From Moellerella wisconsensis ATCC 35017 (GTDB lineage Bacteria > Pseudomonadota > Gammaproteobacteria > Enterobacterales > Enterobacteriaceae): DNA of 64,000 nucleotides. Shown in pieces: positions 21,444-30,655 of this stretch. A program made the translations under genes and the position numbers. Every line of letters starts with the position of its first letter. The first letter of the stretch is position 1. The notes beneath the pieces are model-generated. The model had not been told where the DNA came from and searched no databases. It was given only the letters and a program-made list of their open reading frames with translations. The stretch spans positions 186,001 to 250,000 of the forward strand of contig NZ_LGAA01000003.1 in NCBI RefSeq assembly GCF_001294465.1, given 5' to 3'.

Positions 21444-24400
21444 GTGCGTTTGATTATCAGTGTTTTTATCAGCCTGTTGATCGTCTTATCGTCTAATGCG
21501 GCGACTAATTCTGCTCTAGACGAAAACCTGCTCAAGCAGGAGCTCAAAGCGCTTGAATCGAGTAAAAATCCAAAAGATATTGAAACAGTTCAGGCGATAC
21601 AAGGTGCCTTAAATTGGCTATCTGATGCGAAAGAATATGATGCCAAAGCCAAAACATATCAGGAAGCAATTGATAACTTTCCTACTATTGTCAAAACCCT
21701 CAGAAAAAATATTCTGAATCAACCTGATCAGCCGCCACGTATTGCTGAAAATATCAGCTTAAGCGAACTTGATCAGCGAATTATACGCATTAGTAGCCAA
21801 CTTCTCGATCAAAGCCGACAAATACAGCAAGAACAAGATAGAGGCCGAGAAATCAGCGAATCTCTCGGCTTACTTCCACAGCAATTATCAGAAGCTCGTA
21901 AGCTGTTATCTGACGCTACAAATCGTGCGCAGGGGCTGAGTTCTTCAGGTACTCCATTATCAGAAGCACAGTCTGCAATAGCTCAAGCTGAAGTAAGCGC
22001 TCGCAAATCAAAAGTTAATGAATTAGAAATGGCGCAACTTTCTGCCAATAATAGGCAGGAAATTTCACGTATGTCGCTTGAGCTGTATAAAAAGCGTTAT
22101 CAGTTACTTGAATTAGAATTACAGCAATTACGCGATTATCAGAATAATCAGCGCCAGCAAAAAGCCTTTTTAGCCCTCGAACATACCGATATGCTCGCAG
22201 AACAAGGTGAATTAACGCCTTTTCTGAAAAATCAGCTTGAAATCAATCGTACGCTGTCTCAGGATTTGACAGAGCAAGCCAAACGAATGAGCAGCATTAC
22301 TAAGCAGCAAACTGTTGCCTCTGCCAATATTCAACAAGTCAAACAAGCGCTCAGTACTATCAAAGAACAGGCGCAATGGCTAAATGGCTCAACCACATTA
22401 GGCGAAGCATTAAGAACGCAATTATCTCGTTTGCCAGAAATGCCAAAGGCTCAGCAATTAGATAAAAATATCATCGATTTACGGATTGAGCGATTAAAGT
22501 TCGAAGATATGCTAGAAGGCATAGATAAGTATGATATTGCCCAAAAAGAACAAGAAAGTGCCTTAAATCCAGAGCAAATTCAGGTATATAAAGATTTACT
22601 AAACACTCGCAAAGAGTTACTCGGATCATTAATTTCAGGTTACGATGCTGAAATATTAGAACTCACTAAACTCAAGGTTGCGACCAGTCAATTAACTGAT
22701 GCACTAACTGAAGTCAAAGATGCAACTCATCGTTATATGTTCTGGGTGCCCGATGTTTCGCCGGTTTCACTCAATTATCCCCTATTATTTGCCAAAAATA
22801 TCACTCAGCTGTTGTCGTTAGACACACTTTCGCAATTAACCAGTGCGATTAAGGTCATGCTGACCACTCAAAATACGTTTCTCTATTTACTGGGCTCACT
22901 GATCCTCGTTATTTTCAGCATCAGTACTCGCAAACATTATCAGTCATTCTTAGACCGCTCGAGCATGCGGATTGGGAAAGTGACACAAGATTATTTTTAT
23001 TTAACTATCAGAACCGTCTTTTGGTCGATCATTGTCGCCTTGCCTTTACCCATGCTGTGGTCGGCTGTTGGCTATGGTTTGCAAAGTGCATGGCAAGACC
23101 CGATGGCTACCGCTATTGGTTATGGTGTCAGTGCGACAACACCCGTTTTATGGTTATTTATGATCAGCGCCACTTTTTCGCGCCCGAACGGGCTATTCAT
23201 CGCCCATTTTGGCTGGTCAAAAGAGAGCGTAAAACGCGCTATGCGCTATTACCGCTTAGCTATCTTCATGATTGTGCCATTAATGATGGCGCTAATTACC
23301 TTTGAATATTATAGCGATCGTGAATTTGCGCCGACGATTGGGCGTTTCTGCTTTATTCTCCTTTGCGTTGCATTAAGCTTAATTACCAATAACTTGAAAC
23401 GGGCTGGTGTGCCTCTTTATCTTGATAGGCATGGTTCCGGCGAAAACTTTATTAATAGCGCCTTATGGGGCATGTTGTTGGTTGCGCCTATATTGGCAGC
23501 CTTTTTTTCTATGCTGGGCTACTATTCAACGTCTCAGGCACTATTAGGCCGCTTAGAAACCTCGGTAGCTATCTGGTTTGTGCTGTTAATTATTTACCAT
23601 ATTATCCGTCGATGGATGTCGATTCAGCGACGAAAACTAGCTTTTGATCGCGCCAAACAACGACGTGCCGATATGTTGGCCAACCGCGCCAAAGGTGATG
23701 AAGACAATATTCATAGCGCCAGTGGAGAGGGCTCTATCGATATTGAAGAAACTGTAATTGATTTAGATACCATCAGCGCGCAGTCGCTGGGATTAGTGCG
23801 TTCTATTTTAACGATGATAGCGCTGGTTTCACTAATTTGGTTATGGTCTGAATTACACTCCGCATTTTCCTTCCTTGAAAATATCCGCTTATGGGATGTG
23901 ACATCCAATACCAACGGTGTGGATACTATTCAATCAATTACCATGGGTTCTATTTTTATCGCTATATTGGTGATAATTATTACCGCTCAATTAGTCAGAA
24001 ATTTACCGGCACTGCTCGAGTTAGTCTTACTGCAACATTTAGATCTCACTCCGGGGACAGGCTATGCCATTACTACGTTAACCAAATACAGTATTACGCT
24101 GATAGGCAGCATTGTCGGTTTCTCATTACTCGGAATAGATTGGTCTAAATTACAATGGCTTATTGCTGCAATGGGGGTCGGGTTAGGCTTTGGTTTGCAA
24201 GAAATATTTGCCAATATTATTTCTGGATTAATGATCTTATTCGAGAAACCGATTCGTATCGGCGATACTGTGACTATCCGTAACTTAACCGGCAGCATCA
24301 CTAAAATTAATACCCGAGCGACAACCCTAACCGACTGGGATAGAAAAGAAATCATTGTTCCTAATAAGGCTTTTATTACCGAACAATTTATTAACTGGTC

Positions 24401-24779
24401 GTTGTCCGACAATATTACCCGTATAGTCATGACTATTCCTGCGCCGGTAGAGGCGAATAGTGCACAAGTCACAGAAGTACTGCTTACTGCCGCTAAACGT
24501 TCAACGATGATTTTAGATAACCCGACGCCTGAAGTGTATTTGGTCGATTTGCAACAAGGGATCCAAATCTTTGAATTACGTGTATTTGCATCAGAGATGG
24601 GCCACCGTTTACCCGCCCGCCATGAGATCCATCAAAACATCTTAGCTGCCTTTGCCGAACAAGGTATTCCATTACCGTTCCCGCCATTCCAAGCCCGGGT
24701 GGATGTGACTGAAAATAATAGTTATACGAGCATGAATATCTCAGCGAGATCAGCGCCTCGTAAGAGCGGAGATCTATAA
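21444..24779 (+). CDS. mscM: Miniconductance mechanosensitive channel MscM (YjeP)
   Basis: Large MscS-family osmotic safety channel. A signal peptide (about 1-19) is followed by a long periplasmic coiled-coil region (to about residue 460) rich in Gln, Leu and Glu. Multiple membrane segments (about 475-900) lead into the MscS core: the pore helix and beta domain AAMGVGLGFGLQEIFANIISG and FEKPIRIGDTVTIRNL are typical. GTG start at 21444 with a strong AAGGAG upstream. 1111 residues against 1107 in E. coli. It is the last gene with E. coli 94-min synteny in this window. Confidence 0.96.
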   Translation: MRLIISVFISLLIVLSSNAATNSALDENLLKQELKALESSKNPKDIETVQAIQGALNWLSDAKEYDAKAKTYQEAIDNFPTIVKTLRKNILNQPDQPPRIAENISLSELDQRIIRISSQLLDQSRQIQQEQDRGREISESLGLLPQQLSEARKLLSDATNRAQGLSSSGTPLSEAQSAIAQAEVSARKSKVNELEMAQLSANNRQEISRMSLELYKKRYQLLELELQQLRDYQNNQRQQKAFLALEHTDMLAEQGELTPFLKNQLEINRTLSQDLTEQAKRMSSITKQQTVASANIQQVKQALSTIKEQAQWLNGSTTLGEALRTQLSRLPEMPKAQQLDKNIIDLRIERLKFEDMLEGIDKYDIAQKEQESALNPEQIQVYKDLLNTRKELLGSLISGYDAEILELTKLKVATSQLTDALTEVKDATHRYMFWVPDVSPVSLNYPLLFAKNITQLLSLDTLSQLTSAIKVMLTTQNTFLYLLGSLILVIFSISTRKHYQSFLDRSSMRIGKVTQDYFYLTIRTVFWSIIVALPLPMLWSAVGYGLQSAWQDPMATAIGYGVSATTPVLWLFMISATFSRPNGLFIAHFGWSKESVKRAMRYYRLAIFMIVPLMMALITFEYYSDREFAPTIGRFCFILLCVALSLITNNLKRAGVPLYLDRHGSGENFINSALWGMLLVAPILAAFFSMLGYYSTSQALLGRLETSVAIWFVLLIIYHIIRRWMSIQRRKLAFDRAKQRRADMLANRAKGDEDNIHSASGEGSIDIEETVIDLDTISAQSLGLVRSILTMIALVSLIWLWSELHSAFSFLENIRLWDVTSNTNGVDTIQSITMGSIFIAILVIIITAQLVRNLPALLELVLLQHLDLTPGTGYAITTLTKYSITLIGSIVGFSLLGIDWSKLQWLIAAMGVGLGFGLQEIFANIISGLMILFEKPIRIGDTVTIRNLTGSITKINTRATTLTDWDRKEIIVPNKAFITEQFINWSLSDNITRIVMTIPAPVEANSAQVTEVLLTAAKRSTMILDNPTPEVYLVDLQQGIQIFELRVFASEMGHRLPARHEIHQNILAAFAEQGIPLPFPPFQARVDVTENNSYTSMNISARSAPRKSGDL

Positions 24780-24930
24780 TTTTAGTTATAACTATAAAAA
24801 TAAAATACAAGACTAAATAAAAAATAGATAGAAAAATAAAGATATCAGTGGTTCAGATTAAAAATGAGTAAATATTCTGAGCCACTCGATATATAACGTA
24901 ATATAGCTAAAAATAATTGGACGTAACCCA

Positions 24931-25248
24931 GTGAATGAATTAGATCAGATAATAAAATTATGGATTATTCAATTAGAACGAATCGCTTCTATTTTATTCT
25001 TTTTACTTCCACTAATTATTTTATTGGTTATAGGAAAAACATTTGCAAACTATATTTTATATTTATGGCAGGGATATTGTCTTCTTTATATTTTACTTTA
25101 TAGATATACAATCAGAAAACTTTCAAACCATCATGAAAAAATAATGATTCTAAGATATCAGGAATATAATCGATTTTATCGTCTTAGTTGGGCATATATT
25201 GTTTTATCAGTGCTTTTTATGATCGGATATTACTTTTACTCTAACTAG
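24931..25248 (+). CDS. Small hypothetical membrane protein
   Basis: A 105-residue protein I do not recognise. Three hydrophobic stretches are visible: about 18-35 (ASILFFLLPLIILLVIGK), 42-58 and 85-102 (LSWAYIVLSVLFMIGYYF). A basic patch RKLSNHHEKIMILRYQEY lies between the second and third. GTG start with a weak SD. It lies at the synteny breakpoint between mscM and yigL, and its codons are AT-rich. Existence as a gene rests on length, coherent membrane topology and a downstream terminator. Confidence 0.55.
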   Translation: MNELDQIIKLWIIQLERIASILFFLLPLIILLVIGKTFANYILYLWQGYCLLYILLYRYTIRKLSNHHEKIMILRYQEYNRFYRLSWAYIVLSVLFMIGYYFYSN

Positions 25249-25283
25249 TTTCCAGGTTTAAATTGGGCTAGAAAATTTATAAG

Positions 25284-25325
25284 TTAACTCAGGCAGAGGT
25301 CTATTTTAGATTGCCTGAGTTATAA
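25284..25325. terminator. Bidirectional terminator between convergent genes
   Basis: AACTCAGGCA (25286-25295) pairs perfectly with TGCCTGAGTT (25312-25321) around a 16-base loop. It sits between the small membrane protein gene and the convergent Sel1 gene. T-runs on both sides are weak. Confidence 0.6.
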
Positions 25326-25327
25326 GT

Positions 25328-26116
25328 TTATTTATCTATTTTTCCATAAGAATTAATATAGCGTGTAGCAAGAGCTTGAGCTTTATTTAATTCACTGGCG
25401 GTCAGTTGTTTTTCTATTTTTTTCTGTAATCGACCACTTTCTTTATTTCCATTATCTATTGCTACGGCTAACCACGCATAAGCCTGAACTAAATTTTTCG
25501 TTACACCTTTACCTTCAGCATACATACCGCCGAGACGATCTTGTGCTTTACCATCATGCTGTTTTGCCGCTTTACGGTACCAAAAAACAGCTTTTGTATA
25601 ATCTTGATCAACACCACTACCGGTTGAATACAGTTGCCCCATTTGAAACTGAGCAAGCTCATAGCCACCTTGAGCCGCTAATTTAAACCAATAAGCCGCT
25701 TTTTTTAAATCTTGAGTGACACCTAATCCTTGAGCGTACATCATCGCCATATTGCTTTGTGCACGAGTATTGCCCTGTGCCGCGGCTTTCTCGTACCAAC
25801 TGATAGCCTGCTCATAATCCCTACGGACACCAAATCCATTCACATACATAGTGCCTAATTTAAATTGAGCTTCAGCATTTCCTTGCTCACCGGCCTTTAA
25901 ATACCATTCGGCAGCTTGTTTAGTATCTTGAGAAACCCCTGTACCCGAGAAATAGTTTTCACCGAGCTGAAATTGCGCCTGAATATTACCTTTTTCCGCC
26001 GCTTGTTTTAATTGTTCTATCGTCTGTTCGGGTTTAGGTGGAACTGCAATAGCATTGAATGAAAATGAACTAAAACAAATCGAGCCAACAAATAACGCTA
26101 AACATAACTTTTTCAT
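25328..26116 (-). CDS. Secreted Sel1-repeat (TPR-like) protein
   Basis: A 262-residue protein with a clear signal peptide (about 1-24, MKKLCLALFVGSICFSS to NAIA). About five tandem Sel1-like repeats of 36 residues run from about 32 to 215. Their signature recurs as AxxGNxxAQFxLGxxYxxGxGVxxDxxxAxxWYxKAAEQG, with YFSGTGVSQD, YVNGFGVRRD, YAQGLGVTQD, YSTGSGVDQD and YAEGKGVTKN. A basic helical tail follows. Sel1 proteins act as protein-interaction scaffolds and are often periplasmic when secreted. I cannot name a partner. It stands alone at the synteny breakpoint, convergent with the small membrane protein gene. Confidence 0.85.
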   Translation of the reverse strand: MKKLCLALFVGSICFSSFSFNAIAVPPKPEQTIEQLKQAAEKGNIQAQFQLGENYFSGTGVSQDTKQAAEWYLKAGEQGNAEAQFKLGTMYVNGFGVRRDYEQAISWYEKAAAQGNTRAQSNMAMMYAQGLGVTQDLKKAAYWFKLAAQGGYELAQFQMGQLYSTGSGVDQDYTKAVFWYRKAAKQHDGKAQDRLGGMYAEGKGVTKNLVQAYAWLAVAIDNGNKESGRLQKKIEKQLTASELNKAQALATRYINSYGKIDK

Positions 26117-26493
26117 TCAGTAAAAACTCCATCAATAAATCAAAACGACCACCTAAATGATAATCTGTAGCTAACTCCTGAAATAGACTAAGCCTAAATT
26201 TAATTCTTTAGTAGTCAAATTTCATTTCAATACATTTCGAATAAGAAAATTTACTTTATTTAGTTTCCTATAATTTTTAATAACGTCTATTTTTACCGCT
26301 ATAATCTATAAAAATGAATTTTATCATTCCGTAAAGAATTAAATATCTGCAGCTATCATCCATTAAACACGATTATCTGAATCAATAATAATCGAAAAAT
26401 CCTAAATATCACTTACTTTTATTATTCTAGCAGCTAATACACAGGAAATTATTCAATAAACCTGTGTATTAGCCTATTATCGGCTCGGTTAAG
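26117..26493. other. Intergenic region upstream of the Sel1 gene and downstream of yigL
   Basis: 377 AT-rich bases. The left part should hold the promoter of the minus-strand Sel1 gene; the right part carries the yigL terminator hairpin. No ORF is supported. Confidence 0.5.
26434..26472 (-). terminator. Hairpin downstream of yigL
   Basis: Perfect 12-bp inverted repeat CTAATACACAGG (26434-26445) / CCTGTGTATTAG (26461-26472), 22 bases past the yigL stop on the minus strand. No strong T-run follows, so termination is likely but not certain. Confidence 0.6.
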
Positions 26494-27303
26494 CTACACC
26501 TTAACGTGATAAAGTTTTTGCAGATAATCAGCGACCGCGTCATCCCGATTTGAGCCTATCACTTCCATATGTGGCAGAATATCTTTCAGCATTTGATGAG
26601 CATTTTCCATGATACAGCCTTTACCTGCCATTTCTAGCATTTCACGGTCGTTCATGCCGTCACCAAACGCAATACAATCAGATAATTGATAACCTTCTAA
26701 TTCAGCCACTTGCTTTAATGCACGCCCTTTAGAGACTCCGCCTGCCATAATTTCTAGACAGTTTCGTAAGGAGAACGTCACATTGACTCTCTCTTGCCAA
26801 CGCTCTTCGATCCGTTGCTGCAATGCCACTAAGAGATCATGATCTTCACTGGTAAAATAAACTTTGCATACTTCAGAGGTATCAAAATCGCGAGGATCGA
26901 ATAACTTATAATTAAAAATCGATTCTTTAAAAAACTCTTTTTGCTCAGGACTTTCGCGATTAATCAACCACTCATCACCTCGATAGTAATTCGTCAAAAT
27001 CTCAGGATGTTCAAATTCAATTAAGCACAGATCTTGGACAATTTCAGGATCGACATTATGGCTAAAGATCAATTCACCTTGTGCATTATGCACTCTCGCA
27101 CCATTCGATGTGATCATGTAAGCGTCAATTTCTAACCCATCCCTAATTTGCCCGACATCTATATGATGACGCCCTGTAGCAAAAACAAAGTGAATACCTT
27201 GTTTTGTCAATAATTTCAGGGTTTGTTTAGTCAAAGGGGTCAGGTCATGGTTCGGTGATAACAATGTACCATCTAAATCTGAAGCAACTACTGGATATTT
27301 CAT
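26494..27303 (-). CDS. yigL: HAD-superfamily phosphatase YigL
   Basis: Cof-type HAD hydrolase; E. coli YigL acts on pyridoxal phosphate and sugar phosphates. HAD motif I is DLDGTLL at residues 9-15, motif II FATGRHH/TSNGA, motif III near K (GGVSKGRALK), motif IV GDGMNDREM. 269 residues against 266. Minus strand, followed in E. coli order (pldB-yigL); the pldB stop is 18 bases upstream of this start. Confidence 0.94.
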   Translation of the reverse strand: MKYPVVASDLDGTLLSPNHDLTPLTKQTLKLLTKQGIHFVFATGRHHIDVGQIRDGLEIDAYMITSNGARVHNAQGELIFSHNVDPEIVQDLCLIEFEHPEILTNYYRGDEWLINRESPEQKEFFKESIFNYKLFDPRDFDTSEVCKVYFTSEDHDLLVALQQRIEERWQERVNVTFSLRNCLEIMAGGVSKGRALKQVAELEGYQLSDCIAFGDGMNDREMLEMAGKGCIMENAHQMLKDILPHMEVIGSNRDDAVADYLQKLYHVKV

Positions 27304-27321
27304 GCATTTTTCCTAGCTAAC

Positions 27322-28317
27322 TTAAAACTGATCAAAAAAATCACAGATTGAATTGAGAGCCATCGCACGCAATGCATCACTTTCAAACAAGATTTCATGA
27401 TGAGCCCCTTCAATAACTAAAGGTAATTTTTCGTCTCTTCCTGTTTGAGCCGCCCGTCTCGCATCACAAAAAGCCATTAGCTCACGATTACTAACGACTT
27501 TATCTTCACTCGCTAGCAAGACCATGAGCGGCAGATCAATCTCTCCGGCTTTAGCTATCAACTGCTTACCAATCGAAAAACTTTCGCGGATCCAATGATA
27601 TGTTGGACCGCCTAAACGTAACTCAGGATAATCTGCGTAATAGCGTAAATAGCGCCGATAACGCTCATAACTGTGGGTTAACACATTAATCAAGTAGGGT
27701 AATGGCTGCCATTTCCCGGTAGAAACCGCATAATCATTACGAATAGCCCACCGCGGTTCTGCTCTTTCAACAATAAAATTAGCCAGCCAGCTGGGCAGTG
27801 GTAAATTAATCCCAATCATTGGTGCACACAATGCAGCCGCATCAAATGTCATGCTATCACGCAGCAAATAGCCGCTGAGAATTGCTCCTCCCATTGAATG
27901 CGCGACAGCAAAGCATTTAAGGTAATGGCGACATTTAACTTCTAACTCAATAAAAGTCTGAAAATCATCGATATAGTCACTAAATTTTTCAACGTGCCCT
28001 TTTTGCGGATCTGCGAGCATACGACCAGATCGCCCTTGCCCACGATGATCAATAATAAAAATATCGTAACCAAGATGGAAAAAATCGTAAGCTACTTCTG
28101 GATATTTAATATAGCTTTCACTTCTACCGGGGGAAATTACAATGGCTTTATTATGCGATGAATTAATAAAACGAACGTAACGGATGGGAATATTATCGAT
28201 GCCAAGAAATTGATCTTCTTCGCGTTGATTCCAAAAATCTAAAAGAGAACCATTAGTAAAAGCGGAAAATTGTGTTTCGCGGGTTAACCAACTCTCTTTT
28301 AAATTTTCTGCATTCAT
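27322..28317 (-). CDS. pldB: Lysophospholipase L2
   Basis: Alpha/beta-hydrolase that hydrolyses lysophosphatidylethanolamine and also acyl transfer to phosphatidylglycerol in E. coli; associated with the inner membrane. Nucleophile elbow AHSMGG places Ser141. HRGQGRSGR and GPTYHWIRES are family blocks, and the C-terminal GAHHEILFE carries the catalytic His. 331 residues against 340. It follows recQ by 11 bases; in E. coli rhtC and rhtB lie between recQ and pldB, and they are missing here. Confidence 0.94.
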   Translation of the reverse strand: MNAENLKESWLTRETQFSAFTNGSLLDFWNQREEDQFLGIDNIPIRYVRFINSSHNKAIVISPGRSESYIKYPEVAYDFFHLGYDIFIIDHRGQGRSGRMLADPQKGHVEKFSDYIDDFQTFIELEVKCRHYLKCFAVAHSMGGAILSGYLLRDSMTFDAAALCAPMIGINLPLPSWLANFIVERAEPRWAIRNDYAVSTGKWQPLPYLINVLTHSYERYRRYLRYYADYPELRLGGPTYHWIRESFSIGKQLIAKAGEIDLPLMVLLASEDKVVSNRELMAFCDARRAAQTGRDEKLPLVIEGAHHEILFESDALRAMALNSICDFFDQF

Positions 28318-28328
28318 TCTATCTTCCT

Positions 28329-30158
28329 TTATTCATCATGCCCTGCTAAATGATCACGAATTAACACCATAAATGCATCACCAAAGCGCTCTAATTTACG
28401 CTCTCCAACACCATTAATTAATAATAATTCAGCTGAAGTTGTTGGACAATGCTCCGCCATTTCAATCAGTGTCGCGTCATTAAATACAACAAACGGCGGA
28501 ATATTGTCTTCATCGGCAATCGACTTCCTGAGTTTACGCAGTTTCGCAAATAATTTCTTATCATAATTGCCTTGATAGGTTTTATTATTTTGATTACGCG
28601 TTTTGACCGATAATACTCGAGGTACTGCCAGTTGCAATGGAACGTCACCTCGTAAAACGGGCCGGGCTGATTCAGTCAGTTGTAACGCAGAAAAGCGCGA
28701 TATATTTTGAATAATCATGCCACGATGAATTAATTGGCGTAAAATACTTACCCAATATTCATTGGTTTGCTCTCGACCAATGCCATATACCGGTAATTTA
28801 TCATGACCTAATTCTCGAATACGTTGGTTATTTGAACCCCGTAATACTTCAACGATATAACCGATACCAAAACGCTGCCCAACACGATAAATGCAGGAAA
28901 GGGCTTTTTGTGCATCCACTAAACCATCATATTGTTTCGGCGGATCAAGGCAGATATCGCAGTTATTACAGGCTGTTTGTCGATTTTCACCGAAGTAATT
29001 TAATAAAACTAAGCGGCGACAAGTTTGAGCCTCAGCAAAAGCAGTAATCGCATTTAATTTATGCCGCTCAATATCTTGCTGCATTCCCGGTGTTTTTTCT
29101 TCTAAACAACGACGTAACCAAGCTAAATCAGCAGGATCATAAAATAAGATAGCCTCTGCTGGTAGGCCATCTCGTCCCGCTCTGCCCGTTTCTTGATAAT
29201 AGGATTCTATATTGCGAGGAATATCAAAATGAGCCACAAAACGCACGTTAGATTTATTAATACCCATACCAAAAGCCACAGTAGCAACTACCACCTGCAA
29301 ATCATCTTTTTGAAATGCATCTTGTACCCATTCACGCTGCTGAGTTTCTAATCCCGCATGATAGGCGGCAGCACTCAAGCCGCGTTTCTGTAAACGCCCG
29401 GCAATTTCTTCTACTTTGTTGCGGCTATTGCAATAAACAATACCTGATTTACCTTTTTGCCCTTTAATAAAAAACCAAAGTTGATCTAAAGGCTTATATT
29501 TTTCTACTAGGGTGTAACGAATATTAGGGCGATCAAAACTGCTGATATGGACCAAGGGCGAGCGCATTTCTAACAAGCGAATAATATCACTGCGTGTTGT
29601 ATCATCAGCGGTAGCCGTTAATGCTATCACGGGCAAATTGGCGAAACGGCGTCTTAATTGACCTAAAGCACGGTATTCAGGCCTAAAATCATGCCCCCAC
29701 TGAGAAATACAGTGTGCTTCGTCTACTGCCAATAAGCCTAAATTCCAGCTTTCGAGCTGATCTAAAAAATTATCTGTCAATAATCGCTCGGGAGCGACAT
29801 ACAATAAACGTATCTTTCCACTACGGCAATTATCTAAAATTTCACGTTGCTGTAGCGATGTTTGTGTTGAGTTTAGATAGGCTGCATCAACGCCTTGAAG
29901 CGTTAACTGATCCACTTGATCTTTCATCAAAGAAATTAACGGAGAAACCACCAGCGTCAACCCTTCTCGTACCAACGCCGGAATTTGATAACATAGAGAT
30001 TTACCGCCCCCCGTTGGCATAATGACGAGACAATCCTGATTATCCAAAATAGTTCGAATAACGTCTGCTTGTCCGGGTCTAAAATGTTGATAACCAAAAG
30101 TACTATTTAATATACTTTCCGCTAACAACAGAGAGTCAATAACTTCTGCGGTCGACAC
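28329..30158 (-). CDS. recQ: ATP-dependent DNA helicase RecQ
   Basis: 3'-5' superfamily 2 helicase of the RecF recombination pathway. Motif 0 FGYQHFRPGQ, Walker A MPTGGGKSLC, DEAH box AVDEAHCISQWGHDFR, motif VI QETGRAGRDG. The zinc-binding domain has cysteines in CRRLVLLNYFG...CNNCDIC, and an HRDC domain closes the C-terminus (RKLRKSIADEDNIPPFVVFND, NGVGERKLERFGD). I start at the GTG at 30158: GAGG lies six bases upstream and the product is 609 residues, the E. coli length. An ATG 14 codons earlier would add a non-homologous leader. Confidence 0.96.
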   Translation of the reverse strand: MSTAEVIDSLLLAESILNSTFGYQHFRPGQADVIRTILDNQDCLVIMPTGGGKSLCYQIPALVREGLTLVVSPLISLMKDQVDQLTLQGVDAAYLNSTQTSLQQREILDNCRSGKIRLLYVAPERLLTDNFLDQLESWNLGLLAVDEAHCISQWGHDFRPEYRALGQLRRRFANLPVIALTATADDTTRSDIIRLLEMRSPLVHISSFDRPNIRYTLVEKYKPLDQLWFFIKGQKGKSGIVYCNSRNKVEEIAGRLQKRGLSAAAYHAGLETQQREWVQDAFQKDDLQVVVATVAFGMGINKSNVRFVAHFDIPRNIESYYQETGRAGRDGLPAEAILFYDPADLAWLRRCLEEKTPGMQQDIERHKLNAITAFAEAQTCRRLVLLNYFGENRQTACNNCDICLDPPKQYDGLVDAQKALSCIYRVGQRFGIGYIVEVLRGSNNQRIRELGHDKLPVYGIGREQTNEYWVSILRQLIHRGMIIQNISRFSALQLTESARPVLRGDVPLQLAVPRVLSVKTRNQNNKTYQGNYDKKLFAKLRKLRKSIADEDNIPPFVVFNDATLIEMAEHCPTTSAELLLINGVGERKLERFGDAFMVLIRDHLAGHDE

Positions 30159-30650
30159 GCGATTCCTCGAATTACACCAGTGTTTATGCCCTATCGGCAA
30201 AAGAAAAAAACTAGCAGATATCTTGCTCAGCCAATAAGATTTTTCAGGCTGTCATGGCTAAATACCACGTAAAAATTTATATTAATGAGTTATATTGCTT
30301 AGATATATTTACTGCATATATTTCTTACTTTTATCTTATATTTCTTACGTATATTTCTTAAACATATTGTACAGCGCCATTATTCAGCACTTAAAGTGAA
30401 TCAATTAAGATGAATTCAGCCAGATAATAACATCCCCAAAATAATCCCTTTATTGTTTGCTAATATGATAGCGGCTGAGCACTTATCAGTCTGATGCAAA
30501 AATGCTAAGCGCCTTTATAAACATCAACGCCCATGATAGTCATGATTACCTCGCTAATGAGGTTGAATCTAACACAAAAATCTCGCCTATTCACATCTTA
30601 ATCCCCGCTAATCCCCAACCCATAGAGTTGGAGATTAAGCGGATTTTTAC
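30159..30650. other. recQ-pldA intergenic region
   Basis: 492 AT-rich bases. Contents: three short direct repeats of TATATTTCTTA (30317-30360), the likely recQ promoter, and an extended imperfect hairpin (30601-30652). I see no credible gene; a 64-codon plus-strand reading frame at 30502 runs through the hairpin and into pldA and is not supported. Confidence 0.5.
30317..30360. repeat. Three tandem TATATTTCTTA repeats upstream of recQ
   Basis: TATATTTCTTAC at 30317-30328 and 30337-30348, and TATATTTCTTA at 30350-30360, separated by 8 and 1 bases. They lie about 160-200 bases upstream of recQ. Could be simple AT drift or binding sites. Confidence 0.45.
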
Positions 30651-30655
30651 TTACA
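30600..30655 (+). terminator. Extended hairpin with plus-strand T-run after pldA
   Basis: AATCCCCGCTAATCCCCAAC (30600-30619) pairs imperfectly with GTTGGAGATTAAGCGGATT (about 30627-30645). The T-run GATTTTTAC is on the plus strand, while the adjacent pldA gene ends here on the minus strand. It may serve pldA without a T-run, or end a plus-strand transcript. Confidence 0.5.
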
